Origin: a bacterium 336/3
GTDB lineage: Bacteria > Bacteroidota > Bacteroidia > Cytophagales > Thermonemataceae
DNA length: 64,000 nucleotides
NCBI GenBank assembly: GCA_001281695.1
Contig: LJIE01000001.1
Location: 2,184,586-2,248,585 of the forward strand
Direction: 5' to 3'
In this document: one piece after another, positions 55,201 to 62,604 of the stretch
Numbering within the stretch: the first letter of the stretch is position 1
Layout of the letters: each line of letters starts with the position of its first letter
The notes under the pieces: generated by a model
Told to the model about the DNA's origin: nothing
The model's database searches: none
Seen by the model: the letters and a program-made list of their open reading frames with translations, nothing else
Translations under genes and position numbers: made by a program

Positions 55201-55538
55201 CATTGATTGGGTCCTGTGCCACTTCGGGTTTCATCCAATTCAAAACTTGTTAAATTTAAAACAAAACCTGTATTAGCAGAAACTGTGAATGAAAAATATT
55301 TTGTTAAATCTATGGAAGGCACATTCCAAGCACTTGCCCCAAAATTATCAGTTGAAGTAATAGCAGTAACACCTGCACTTCTTGAAAACACTGTTACAGA
55401 ACCATTAGAGGGTTGAGTATCAGTAGCAAAAGTTATTGGCGTACCCGTAGCTCCAGTAAAACTAAAACGAACAACTTGAGAATAGATATTTTGTAAAAAA
55501 AATAAACTACAAAACAAAATTGTAAAAACCTTAACCAT
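52257..55538 (-). CDS. Large secreted lamin-tail-domain protein with gliding/T9SS-type C-terminus
   Basis: A 1093-residue exported protein. The ATG at 55538 gives a signal peptide ending NIYSQ; an extension to 55559 would start at TTG. An N-terminal beta-rich domain (20-190) precedes Ig-like/SbsA-type domains and three lamin-tail domains, each recognisable by a block such as IIINEIMADETPQVG...EYVEIHNK, VIITEIFADPEPRVG...EYVELYNR and IILNEVLFNPRTGG...FVELYNQ. The C-terminal about 90 residues (TVYDSQGRLIKYLARN, then GFLNWDGVNEDGSRV and TGYYVVLFQIFD) are the FlgD/CHU_C-like domain typical of gliding-associated and type IX cargo. The protein is probably a cell-surface adhesin or structural protein; the target is unknown. 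Confidence 0.92.
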   Translation of the reverse strand: MVKVFTILFCSLFFLQNIYSQVVRFSFTGATGTPITFATDTQPSNGSVTVFSRSAGVTAITSTDNFGASAWNVPSIDLTKYFSFTVSANTGFVLNLTSFELDETRSGTGPNQWVLRSSLDGFTTNLGSYTNSGTTTLTNRAIALDENFYNRSGNIEFRIYAFGASGVAGTFRVDNVELFGSISTPDVTAPTLSSASTLINNQLDVFFSESVSLTSAQNTANYSVNGGIGTPLTATRNAGNFSQVTLTFATPFVNNQNYTVTATNIIDFAGNNQSSTQTNFNYLQVSSALNRDIIINEIMADETPQVGLPASEYVEIHNKSSKNINLRNYTLNTRTITSNNYILPAGGYVLLCPQANASLFTGNVIGMPVWDALTNTGETITLRDVDNFLDVDVVTYALSWYKDSNKDDGGWSLELINPTLPCSDENNWRASNNASGGTPAQQNSVFNNTPDTQKPTVFSNSIITPTVVRIVFSESMNQTSLLLGSYVVSGSIGISNVSVISEKEVQLTLATPLVAGDIYTITLNSINDCAGNQINTNTILQVGVGLVPTFNQVIITEIFADPEPRVGLPEQEYVELYNRTNKVISLNGCKFFDNTGSATLSNVNILPNQYLILVNNSVLADFNAYNNVVGVPSLPSLNNSGERLTLRGADGRLIFTVTYSDSWYNDATKKEGGWALEMIDTENPCGETGNWIASTNSNGGTPTQQNSVKEVKPDNIAPILLRVDATNNQTITINFNERLDSLSAVNATYSIDKGISVQSKTVVSPDFKQVILTVSPLLQPREKYRLTVQSITDCSGNLIADANFADFGLPEQADSTDIILNEVLFNPRTGGSDFVELYNQSDKYINLKDWSLARIVNNAIDSKNPITTDNYVLAPKSYVAISTDILNIQSNYPLSEGKPFLQANSMPSYNDDEGIVVVIDNLNRTTERFDYKDDFHFELLDDEEGVSLERLGFSLPTNNPSSWFSAASSVGFATPGYANSQNKINQSQSGTITIEPKVFTPDNDGQADFTSINYKFTGQGNVANVTVYDSQGRLIKYLARNQTLANEGFLNWDGVNEDGSRVRTGYYVVLFQIFDLTGKQESFKETVAVTNKK

Positions 55539-55545
55539 AGTGCAG

Positions 55546-55572
55546 ACTTGCTTAATCAATAAAAAAGCAAGT
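55546..55572 (-). promoter_or_regulatory. Leader hairpin just before the lamin-tail gene
   Basis: ACTTGCTT at 55546-55553 and AAGCAAGT at 55565-55572 form an 8-bp stem that would lie 7 nt before the start codon in the transcript. It could limit translation. No protein site is recognised. Confidence 0.4.
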
Positions 55573-55636
55573 TATAAAAAAAATATATATGTTTAATAGC
55601 TTTTACAATTAAGAATGTATGAATAATTTAAAAGAG

Positions 55637-56143
55637 CTATTTAATAACCCTTACCATATCTACAATCAGAGGCTTCCAATAATCAGAAAAAAGCTGACTT
55701 TCCATGACACCTTTGGAAGTAGAAGCATGGATAAAAATTACATTCTTAGAAGGCTCATTGATAGCACTTACAAGCCCTACATGCGTAATTTTACTGCTCG
55801 ATTTTTTAGAAGCTTTGAAAAATACCAAATCTCCAATCTGTAAATCTCCAGCTTTTACCTTCATGCCCGATTTTGTCTGGTCACCTGCAATACGAGGCAA
55901 TTTTACAGAAATACTCTCATAAGCTCTGCAAGTAAGCCCAGAACAGTCAATACCTTTTTTATCATTGCCTGCATACTTATAAGTTGTTCCTAAATACTTT
56001 TTAGCTTCTTCTACTACAGTCATGGCTTTAGTTTTTTGGGTAGAAGTAAGACTTAAAGCATTATTGGATGAATTTTTGGGTAAACCTTTGAAACTACAAC
56101 TGGTAGCCAAAATGATTGAGAAAAATAATGCAAAACGTATCAT
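55637..56143 (-). CDS. NlpC/P60 (C40) cell wall peptidase lipoprotein
   Basis: A 168-residue endopeptidase that cleaves peptide cross-links in peptidoglycan. The ATG at 56143 gives a lipoprotein signal with lipobox LATSC. The NlpC/P60 domain has the catalytic Cys in GIDCSGLTCRAY, the His in THVGLVSA and a third polar residue in IFIHASTSKG. It lies 59 bp after cdaA on the same strand and may be co-transcribed. A longer frame to 56194 exists but would bury the lipobox. The product is predicted to sit on the inner face of the outer membrane. Confidence 0.92.
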   Translation of the reverse strand: MIRFALFFSIILATSCSFKGLPKNSSNNALSLTSTQKTKAMTVVEEAKKYLGTTYKYAGNDKKGIDCSGLTCRAYESISVKLPRIAGDQTKSGMKVKAGDLQIGDLVFFKASKKSSSKITHVGLVSAINEPSKNVIFIHASTSKGVMESQLFSDYWKPLIVDMVRVIK

Positions 56144-56201
56144 AGCCAATGCTAAATGAATAATTATTAAATGATTTAATTGATGAATGTTCAATGGTAT
56201 G

Positions 56202-57041
56202 TTACCCTGCAGCTTCCATCTCTATCTCTCTGATACTAGTACTTTTTTCTGAAAGATATTTGGTGAGTTTTGTTCTAAGTTCTTGATAACTAAGTCCTTG
56301 ATTGATAACACCATTGCGAACAATAGAAACTTGACCAGTTTCTTCGGAAACTACCATTACAATAGCATCTGTTACTTCAGTAAGCCCAATTGCCGAACGG
56401 TGGCGTAACCCCATAGAAGCTGGTATTTGGTCATTTTCGGAAACAGGCAAAATACAACGAGCAGCTGTAATTCTACCCATCGGACTAATGATAACAGCTC
56501 CATCATGCAGAGGACTGTATTTATTGAAAATAGACATGATAAGCCTTTTAGACAAAATAGCCTCCAATCTATCACCCGATTCGGCATAAAACTTCATTTC
56601 TGAACTTCTTGCAAATACAATCAGAGCTCCTGTATTGCTACTACTCAAAGCCCTTGCTGCTTCTACAATCGAATTAATATCTATTTTAGTGGTTTTTCCT
56701 GATCTTCGCCAAGGCATAGAAGCCCAGAAATTATCATCACCAAATACTTGAGAACGTCCTACCAATAGTAAAAACTTTCGAATTTCTTGTTGGAATAAGA
56801 TTAGCATGGCAATAACTCCCACCCCAAAAAACTGTCCTAAAATAGTACTTAAAAGCTTGAGTTGAAATAAGTTTACTGCCAGATAAACCAAAGTCAAGAG
56901 AACCAAACCTATTAAAATTCTTACAGCAATGCTTCCTTTTAAAAGTTTATAAAATTGGTAAATCAAATAGCTCACAAGTAAGATGTCAAGCACATCTATC
57001 CAAGTAATATTGATAAACCCTATTTTAAATAAAAAAGTCAT
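56202..57041 (-). CDS. cdaA: Diadenylate cyclase CdaA
   Basis: CdaA makes c-di-AMP from two ATP. The 279-residue protein has three N-terminal membrane helices (residues 5-95), then the DisA_N/DAC domain with the catalytic signature LHDGAVII and the RHR motif in GLRHRSAIG. Both active-site motifs are complete. C-di-AMP controls potassium and cell-wall homeostasis in other bacteria. It follows folP closely (18 bp) and precedes an NlpC/P60 peptidase gene, a link to wall metabolism. The usual regulator gene cdaR is absent, as expected for Bacteroidetes. Confidence 0.95.
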   Translation of the reverse strand: MTFLFKIGFINITWIDVLDILLVSYLIYQFYKLLKGSIAVRILIGLVLLTLVYLAVNLFQLKLLSTILGQFFGVGVIAMLILFQQEIRKFLLLVGRSQVFGDDNFWASMPWRRSGKTTKIDINSIVEAARALSSSNTGALIVFARSSEMKFYAESGDRLEAILSKRLIMSIFNKYSPLHDGAVIISPMGRITAARCILPVSENDQIPASMGLRHRSAIGLTEVTDAIVMVVSEETGQVSIVRNGVINQGLSYQELRTKLTKYLSEKSTSIREIEMEAAG

Positions 57042-57059
57042 TGTATTGTATAAGTGTTT

Positions 57060-57884
57060 TTAAATCAGTAAATTATGTAAAATTTTTGCTTCATTTACTT
57101 CTTTTACATCATGTACTCTGAGTATATGAGCTCCTTGACTGAGGGCAAATGTATTGAGTACACTTGTCCCATTAAGAGACTGCTCTGGAGTAACGTCTAA
57201 AGTTTTGTATATCATGGATTTCCTCGAAATGCCAACCAACAAAGGCAAATTCAAGGTTTTGAAATAACTGAGATGTTTGAGCAAATAAAAATTTTGCTCC
57301 TTTGTTTTGGCAAAACCAAAACCCAAATCCAAAATTATATCTTTCACCCCTAATATATGTAATTTTTGAATTCTTTTCTCAAAAAAATGTAAAATTTCTA
57401 ATAAAATATTTTCATAATGTGTCAATTGGTTCATTGTTTGAGGGTTTCCACGGCTGTGCATCAGGATGTAAGGAACTTGTAAATTTGCTACGATTTCAAA
57501 CATTTTATCATCTAATTGCCCTCCCGAAATGTCGTTAATTATATCAGCACCATTCTCAATAGCTTCTTTAGCTACATCAGCCCTAAACGTATCAATAGAG
57601 AGAATGGTTGCTGGAAAATGCTTTTTTATCATTTGAATAGCTGGAATTACTCTGTTTATTTCTTCTTTTTCAGAGACTTCCTGAGCATTTGGACGTGTAG
57701 AATACCCTCCAATATCCAGTATATCAGCACCTTGTAAAATAAGTTTTTCAGCTTGCTCTAAAATATCATTTTCTGAAAGATATTTACCTCCATCATAAAA
57801 AGAATCAGGAGTAATATTTAAAATACCCATGATTAAAGGCTTTTCAAGGGTAATAAGCCTGCCTTTGCAATTGATTGTGAACAT
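57060..57884 (-). CDS. folP: Dihydropteroate synthase
   Basis: FolP condenses 4-aminobenzoate with dihydropterin pyrophosphate in folate synthesis and is the target of sulfonamides. The 274-residue TIM-barrel protein has MGILNITPDSFYDGGKY, DIGGYSTRPNA, ADIINDISGG and DLGFGFAKT, all standard. The residue before STRP is Tyr, as in other Bacteroidetes. It is the first gene of a probable folP-cdaA-nlpC operon. No resistance-type insertion near the sulfonamide site is seen. Confidence 0.96.
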   Translation of the reverse strand: MFTINCKGRLITLEKPLIMGILNITPDSFYDGGKYLSENDILEQAEKLILQGADILDIGGYSTRPNAQEVSEKEEINRVIPAIQMIKKHFPATILSIDTFRADVAKEAIENGADIINDISGGQLDDKMFEIVANLQVPYILMHSRGNPQTMNQLTHYENILLEILHFFEKRIQKLHILGVKDIILDLGFGFAKTKEQNFYLLKHLSYFKTLNLPLLVGISRKSMIYKTLDVTPEQSLNGTSVLNTFALSQGAHILRVHDVKEVNEAKILHNLLI

Positions 57885-58040
57885 ATTTTTGATGGTAAAC
57901 TCTTTAATGCTAAATGGTAAATAAATAAATATTTTATGAAAATCTTATGTCTTGTATCTTAATTCTTGCTTCTAAAAAAATTATTGTCTTGGAAAACTCT
58001 TAAACTTTTCGGTATTTTGTCCACGAAAATATCAAAAATT

Positions 58041-58802
58041 ATGCTAAAAGGAAAAATTGCATTGGTTACAGGAGCTACTTCAGGTATTGGAAGAGCTACT
58101 GCTGAGGTTTTTGCAAAAAATGGTCTGAAAGTAATTATTTGTGGCAGAAGGCAAGAGAAATTGGAAGAAGTGGCAAACTATTTGAAGGGTTTTACAGAAG
58201 TGAAAATACTCCAATTTGATGTGAGAAATCAGCAGGAAGTAAAAACTTGCGTTACTTCTTTGGAAGATGAATGGAAAGATATTGATATTTTGGTAAATAA
58301 TGCAGGCAACGCTCATGGTTTAGACCCTATCCAAACAGGTAAAATTGCTGACTGGGATGCTATGATAGACATTAATGTGAAAGGACTTTTATATGTTTCA
58401 GAATGTATAATCCCTTTGATGACAGCTCGAAATACAGGACATATTGTAAATATTGGCTCTATTGCAGGCAAACAAGTATATGCCAACGGCAATGTGTATT
58501 GTGCTTCTAAATATGCCGTAGATGCCCTCACACAGGGTATGCGAATAGATTTGAACCAATATGGTATCAGGGTTACGCAAATAGCCCCAGGTCTCGTGGA
58601 AACAGAGTTCTCTGTAGTGAGATTTAAAGGTGATGAAGACAAAGCCAAAAAGGTATATCAAGGTTATGAACCCTTGAAGGCTGAAGATATTGCAGACTCC
58701 ATTTGGTACGCTGTCAATGCTCCTAAGCATGTACAAATAGCTGATTTAGTGATACTTCCTACGGCACAAGCCTCAGCCACTGTTGTAAATAGAAAATCTT
58801 AA
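58041..58802 (+). CDS. Short-chain dehydrogenase/reductase (YdfG-like)
   Basis: A 253-residue SDR enzyme. The Rossmann motif is VTGATSGIGRATAE, the NNAG structural motif is present, and the active site is IVNIGSIAG and YCASKYAVDALT (Ser, Tyr, Lys). The RRQEKL after strand 2 points to NADP preference. The sequence GKQVYANGNVYCASK resembles YdfG-type serine/3-hydroxy acid dehydrogenases. The ATG at 58041 was taken because the upstream frame starts at TTG and adds a non-conserved extension. It precedes rpe on the same strand. The physiological substrate is not certain. Confidence 0.92.
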   Translation: MLKGKIALVTGATSGIGRATAEVFAKNGLKVIICGRRQEKLEEVANYLKGFTEVKILQFDVRNQQEVKTCVTSLEDEWKDIDILVNNAGNAHGLDPIQTGKIADWDAMIDINVKGLLYVSECIIPLMTARNTGHIVNIGSIAGKQVYANGNVYCASKYAVDALTQGMRIDLNQYGIRVTQIAPGLVETEFSVVRFKGDEDKAKKVYQGYEPLKAEDIADSIWYAVNAPKHVQIADLVILPTAQASATVVNRKS

Positions 58803-58838
58803 TAAATATACCATTAGCATTGATAAACAATAAATGCC

Positions 58839-59504
58839 ATGAAACACACTCCTTTGATAGCCCCTTCTGTATTAGCTGCCGATTTTGGTAATTTGCAAAG
58901 AGATATTGAAATGCTTAATGAAAGTCAAGCTGACTGGATACATATTGATGTGATGGATGGTGTGTTTGTTCCTAATATTTCTTTTGGAATGCCTGTATGT
59001 CAGGCTATTCAGAAACATGCTAAAAAACCTTTGGATGTGCATTTGATGATAGAACGTCCAGAACGTTATGTAACTGAATTTAAAAACTTGGGGGCATCTA
59101 TCATTTCAGTACATATTGAAGCTTGTGAACATTTACATAGAAATATCCAGCAAATCAGAGATTTAGGGTGTAAAGCTGGTGTGGCTGTCAATCCACATAC
59201 TTCTATTTCTTTGTTAGAAAATATTATTACAGAAGTAGATTTGGTATGCTTAATGTCTGTAAACCCAGGTTTTGGAGGGCAGAAGTTTATTCCACAAACC
59301 TATCAAAAAGTTAGACAACTCAAAGAGTTGATAATCAAAACCAACTCACATGCCTTAATTGAAATAGATGGAGGTGTAAATAGCCAAAATGCTCCATTGC
59401 TTTTGGATGCAGGGGCAGATGTACTGGTGGCAGGAAATTTTGTATTTAGTGCTCAAGACCCCAAACAAGTGATTAGTGAGCTCAAAAGTTGGGTAGTTTC
59501 ATAA
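58839..59504 (+). CDS. rpe: Ribulose-phosphate 3-epimerase
   Basis: Rpe interconverts ribulose-5-phosphate and xylulose-5-phosphate in the pentose phosphate pathway. The 221-residue TIM barrel begins IAPSVLAADFGNLQRDIEML and has the metal-binding set in HIDVMDGVFVPNISFG, VHLMIERPERY, VNPGFGGQKFIP and LIEIDGGVN. All catalytic residues (two Asp, two His) are present. It lies 36 bp after the SDR gene and 19 bp before the O-antigen-ligase-like gene, so it may be co-transcribed with them. The start is the first ATG. Confidence 0.97.
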   Translation: MKHTPLIAPSVLAADFGNLQRDIEMLNESQADWIHIDVMDGVFVPNISFGMPVCQAIQKHAKKPLDVHLMIERPERYVTEFKNLGASIISVHIEACEHLHRNIQQIRDLGCKAGVAVNPHTSISLLENIITEVDLVCLMSVNPGFGGQKFIPQTYQKVRQLKELIIKTNSHALIEIDGGVNSQNAPLLLDAGADVLVAGNFVFSAQDPKQVISELKSWVVS

Positions 59505-59523
59505 TTTTATACTTTTCAAATCA

Positions 59524-60789
59524 TTGAACATCATACAATTTCTCTATACATTGGCTCTAGTAGCCTTTTCTATCACATTACCCATTGATAAACTCATTGG
59601 AGTCAATAGTGTTGCTTTGCTTTTACTTTCTGTTACTTGGCTTGTAGATACAAGTTGGAAAACAAAATGGAAGAATTTGAAAAAAGAGCCTTTTGTATGG
59701 ATTTGGATAGCATTTTTCTTTTTAATGCTTGCAGGTTTGCTTTATACAGACAAAGCAAATATGGCTTGGGGCTGGAATATTCTGCAAAGAATATTACCCC
59801 TCATGGCAATACCCTTAATTTTACTAAGTACCCAACGTTTTGATGATACTTGGATTCATCGTTTTTTCCTGTTGTTTGTACTTGCTTTATTTGGAGCTAT
59901 GGTGTTTGCTCTAGGGAAGGCTTTTTACTTATATACCAAAGAAAATGATATTACAATATTCTACAATGAAAGACTTTCTGGACTTATCCGAATGTCAGGA
60001 ATTTACTTAGCAAGTTTTATAGGAGTAGCGATGCTGATTTTATCGGAGTATATCTATCCTCGAAAAACACAATATAAAAATTGGCAGAAAATATTTTTTG
60101 TATTTCTATTTGCTTTTTTTGGAGTAATGATGTTACTACTCAATATCAGAATGGCGATAGGGGCATTCATGATTGTATATGCCATTTTACTGATTTGGAA
60201 AATAGGATGGAAAGGTGTAGTTATTGCTGGTGTGGGTTTTGTAGTCGTGGGTGTGGTAATTGCCAACAATACCATTCTGAAAACCAAATTCAAAGAAGCC
60301 ATTAACGTAAAAGAAAAAATTATTTTACGAGATACTATAGACCATTCGTTGGATACTTTGGGAAGAGGTTGGGGCGGACGAGCCTTGAGAGTAGCTATTT
60401 GGGATTGCTCAACGGATATTCTGAAAGAAGATTGGCTTTTGGGTGTAGGAACTGGTGATACTCAAACAGAACTTACAAAAGTATATCGCAAAAACAACTT
60501 CTTATTTGCTTCTGAATTTAATGCAGGCTATAATGCTCATAATCAATTTTTAGAAACATGGCTTACAGTAGGAATTGTAGGTTTTATATTGCTTTTGCTC
60601 AACTTTGGTTATTTACTCAAAAAAGCCATTATCCATAAGAATTACCTTTTATTTGGATTTACGCTATTTGTTGTATTAAACTGTATGACAGAGACTTATC
60701 TGCAACGGCAAAAAGGTGTGAGTGTGTATGCTTTTATGGCGAGTATGCTTTTAATGCTTGAAAGGAAAAAAGAAGAAAATAAAGATTAA
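59524..60789 (+). CDS. O-antigen ligase/polymerase (Wzy_C) family membrane protein
   Basis: A 421-residue protein with about 11 membrane helices and the Wzy_C signature in the large late loop: LLGVGTGDTQTEL followed by YNAHNQFLETWLTVGIVGF, where the His-Asn motif is typical of O-antigen ligases. Such proteins ligate or polymerise polysaccharide on lipid carriers at the periplasmic face. The start is TTG, with no in-frame ATG near the beginning. It is downstream of rpe with a 19-bp gap. Ligase versus polymerase cannot be separated here. It overlaps the convergent lipoprotein gene by 4 bp. Confidence 0.86.
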   Translation: MNIIQFLYTLALVAFSITLPIDKLIGVNSVALLLLSVTWLVDTSWKTKWKNLKKEPFVWIWIAFFFLMLAGLLYTDKANMAWGWNILQRILPLMAIPLILLSTQRFDDTWIHRFFLLFVLALFGAMVFALGKAFYLYTKENDITIFYNERLSGLIRMSGIYLASFIGVAMLILSEYIYPRKTQYKNWQKIFFVFLFAFFGVMMLLLNIRMAIGAFMIVYAILLIWKIGWKGVVIAGVGFVVVGVVIANNTILKTKFKEAINVKEKIILRDTIDHSLDTLGRGWGGRALRVAIWDCSTDILKEDWLLGVGTGDTQTELTKVYRKNNFLFASEFNAGYNAHNQFLETWLTVGIVGFILLLLNFGYLLKKAIIHKNYLLFGFTLFVVLNCMTETYLQRQKGVSVYAFMASMLLMLERKKEENKD

Positions 60790-61766
60790 TCATTTTTGCT
60801 TAATACCCAAACATCATTGCTGTAAATAAACTCAGTATGTTCGGGCGTACCACCATATTTGCCACCTGTCATGTAAATTTTATTTTGATAAACAGTAGCA
60901 GCGATGCCTCCACGAGGACTCCAAGGGGCATTTTCGCCTCTCCAAGTTCTGCCATCAGAACTTACAAGTACCTGACTTGAAAACTGTCCGTTTCTGTTAC
61001 AACCCAAAAGCCAAATTTTTCCATCAAATACAAGGGCTGTATAACCAAATATTTTTTCGCCTTTTACAATTTCATCTGTTTCTTTTTGCCAATTGAGAGC
61101 ATCCGTAGAACTCCAAACATCATTATCCAATAAATACAATTTTCCATTCAAAAACACAATTTGGCTGTTACTTCGTTTTCCAAAAGGTAGATTATCTTTT
61201 TGTTTAGTCCATTCGATACCATCTTCTGAACTCCAAATATCTGCATATTGAGTATTTTTATCTTCCCCTCCAATAAGCCAAAGCTTATTGTTAAATACAA
61301 ATGGGTGATAGAAAAAGCGTTTGGGCAGATTGCTATTTGTGGAAATCGTTTCCCAGTTTTTGAAATCGCTTGTTTTATAAATTTCTGGTTTAAATGTAAA
61401 ATTCTCGATATTTCCATTGAAATAACCCAATCCATATACTGCATCCTTAAAATACACATAATCTAAAAATGCTAAATTATTGATAGAATTAGAAAGAGGA
61501 GATTTTTGCCATTCTTTTCCATTTAGAGAAAACCAGTTTCCTTGTGGATGAAAAACCCAGAGAGTATCACGAATACCAAACATCTGAAAATTATAGCTTT
61601 TTCTCCAAACAGCACTATCTAGTACTTTTATCCATGTATATGAGTCTTTTGAAAGAGAAACTGAATCTTCAAGCCTTTTGGTCTTTTTGGTTTGAGATGG
61701 AGAAGTGTTATTCTTACAATTTGTCAAAAATAATACAGTACATACGAAAACAATCAAAACTTTCAT
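60786..61766 (-). CDS. Kelch-like beta-propeller lipoprotein
   Basis: A 326-residue protein with a lipoprotein signal from the ATG at 61766 (lipobox LTNC). The remainder contains repeated kelch/galactose-oxidase-like blades: for example NKLWLIGGEDKNTQYADIWS, GKLYLLDNDVWSSTDALNW, GKIWLLGCNRNGQFSSQVLV and NKIYMTGGKYGGTPEHTEF. The blades end in W-rich strands. No catalytic domain is recognised, and the frame upstream to 61811 is not needed. Beta-propellers of this type bind proteins or glycans. The role is unknown. Confidence 0.85.
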   Translation of the reverse strand: MKVLIVFVCTVLFLTNCKNNTSPSQTKKTKRLEDSVSLSKDSYTWIKVLDSAVWRKSYNFQMFGIRDTLWVFHPQGNWFSLNGKEWQKSPLSNSINNLAFLDYVYFKDAVYGLGYFNGNIENFTFKPEIYKTSDFKNWETISTNSNLPKRFFYHPFVFNNKLWLIGGEDKNTQYADIWSSEDGIEWTKQKDNLPFGKRSNSQIVFLNGKLYLLDNDVWSSTDALNWQKETDEIVKGEKIFGYTALVFDGKIWLLGCNRNGQFSSQVLVSSDGRTWRGENAPWSPRGGIAATVYQNKIYMTGGKYGGTPEHTEFIYSNDVWVLSKND

Positions 61767-61796
61767 ATTCGTAATATTTTGATGAACATGCGAATA

Positions 61797-61840
61797 TAAT
61801 AAAAAAAGCATTAAGATTTTCTTAATGCTTGGAGTATTTT
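61797..61840 (-). repeat. Duplicated hisC 3' end plus terminator, copy A
   Basis: A 44-bp segment, identical except for one base to 62561-62604. It contains a GCATTAAGA/TCTTAATGC hairpin with a U-tract on the minus strand, ending the lipoprotein gene at 61892. Read on the minus strand it still encodes KYSKH and stop, like the end of HisC. Confidence 0.85.
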
Positions 61841-61891
61841 AGCTAATGATGTTGCTTTAATTTATGATATGCAATATAAAAGTATTTTATA

Positions 61892-62515
61892 CTATCTATT
61901 GGGACCACTTAATAAATTAGGCTCTGCATACATAATATTCTTTATTTGATTGATTTGGTTTGCTTTTTCTAAAGCTTCATAACCAGTTTTAATGTTTGGG
62001 ACACGCAAAAGATAACTTTTTGTTATTGAAAGCTTTACAATTTCCAGATTAAAAGCTTTAACAATATTTTCAAAATCTTCGATACTCATGGAATCATCAG
62101 GCTTTACAATTATTTCATCACGTAATACCACGAAAGGACTTGTTTTTGACATGAAAGAGCCAAAAATGGGTGTTGCACTTAAGATATCGCTGTCTGTATT
62201 CAGTAAAGCTAATTGTTTATCAAATGTTTGACAACTAAATGGAATATTCAATATTAATGCTACTTCATTAAAATTAATCTTTGTAGGAGGTATATTCAAT
62301 GTGAAATTTGGGTATCTGCTTATGATTTCTGTTACTTCATCAAGTGTGATATTAGGTTTATTAAATTTTATCCATACTTCTCCTTTTTGTTCTGGTAGAA
62401 AATACTCTTTGTCATCATAGAAGTAAAATCTTGGTTTACATAAAACAGAAGTCTCTTCCTTTTTACAAGCAATCAAACTAAAGCTAAGTGCAAGTAGTAC
62501 TAGTATGATCTTCAT
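61892..62515 (-). CDS. Lipoprotein resembling a stand-alone subtilisin propeptide
   Basis: A 207-residue lipoprotein (lipobox LIAC, Cys17). Two halves are visible. The C-terminal half resembles propeptides of S8 peptidases: DEIIVKPDDSMSIEDFENIV, VKLSITKSYLLRVP and, near the end, IMYAEPNLLSG, close to the (V/I)xYAEPN motif that precedes mature subtilisins of the fervidolysin type. No protease domain follows. The gene is flanked by two copies of the hisC 3' end, implying insertion or duplication. It could be an inhibitor or chaperone for a protease such as that at 16258, which lacks an obvious propeptide. That link is inference. Confidence 0.7.
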   Translation of the reverse strand: MKIILVLLALSFSLIACKKEETSVLCKPRFYFYDDKEYFLPEQKGEVWIKFNKPNITLDEVTEIISRYPNFTLNIPPTKINFNEVALILNIPFSCQTFDKQLALLNTDSDILSATPIFGSFMSKTSPFVVLRDEIIVKPDDSMSIEDFENIVKAFNLEIVKLSITKSYLLRVPNIKTGYEALEKANQINQIKNIMYAEPNLLSGPNR

Positions 62516-62560
62516 AATTTAATATTGTTTATGGAAAATAGGCTAAATTTTGGTGAAAAA

Positions 62561-62604
62561 TAATAAAAAAAGCATTAAGATTTTCTTAATGCTTAGAGTA
62601 TTTT
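62561..62604 (-). repeat. hisC 3' end plus terminator, copy B
   Basis: The original copy: it overlaps the last codons of hisC and forms its terminator (GCATTAAGA, AAA, TCTTAATGC, seven T on the minus strand). Confidence 0.85.
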
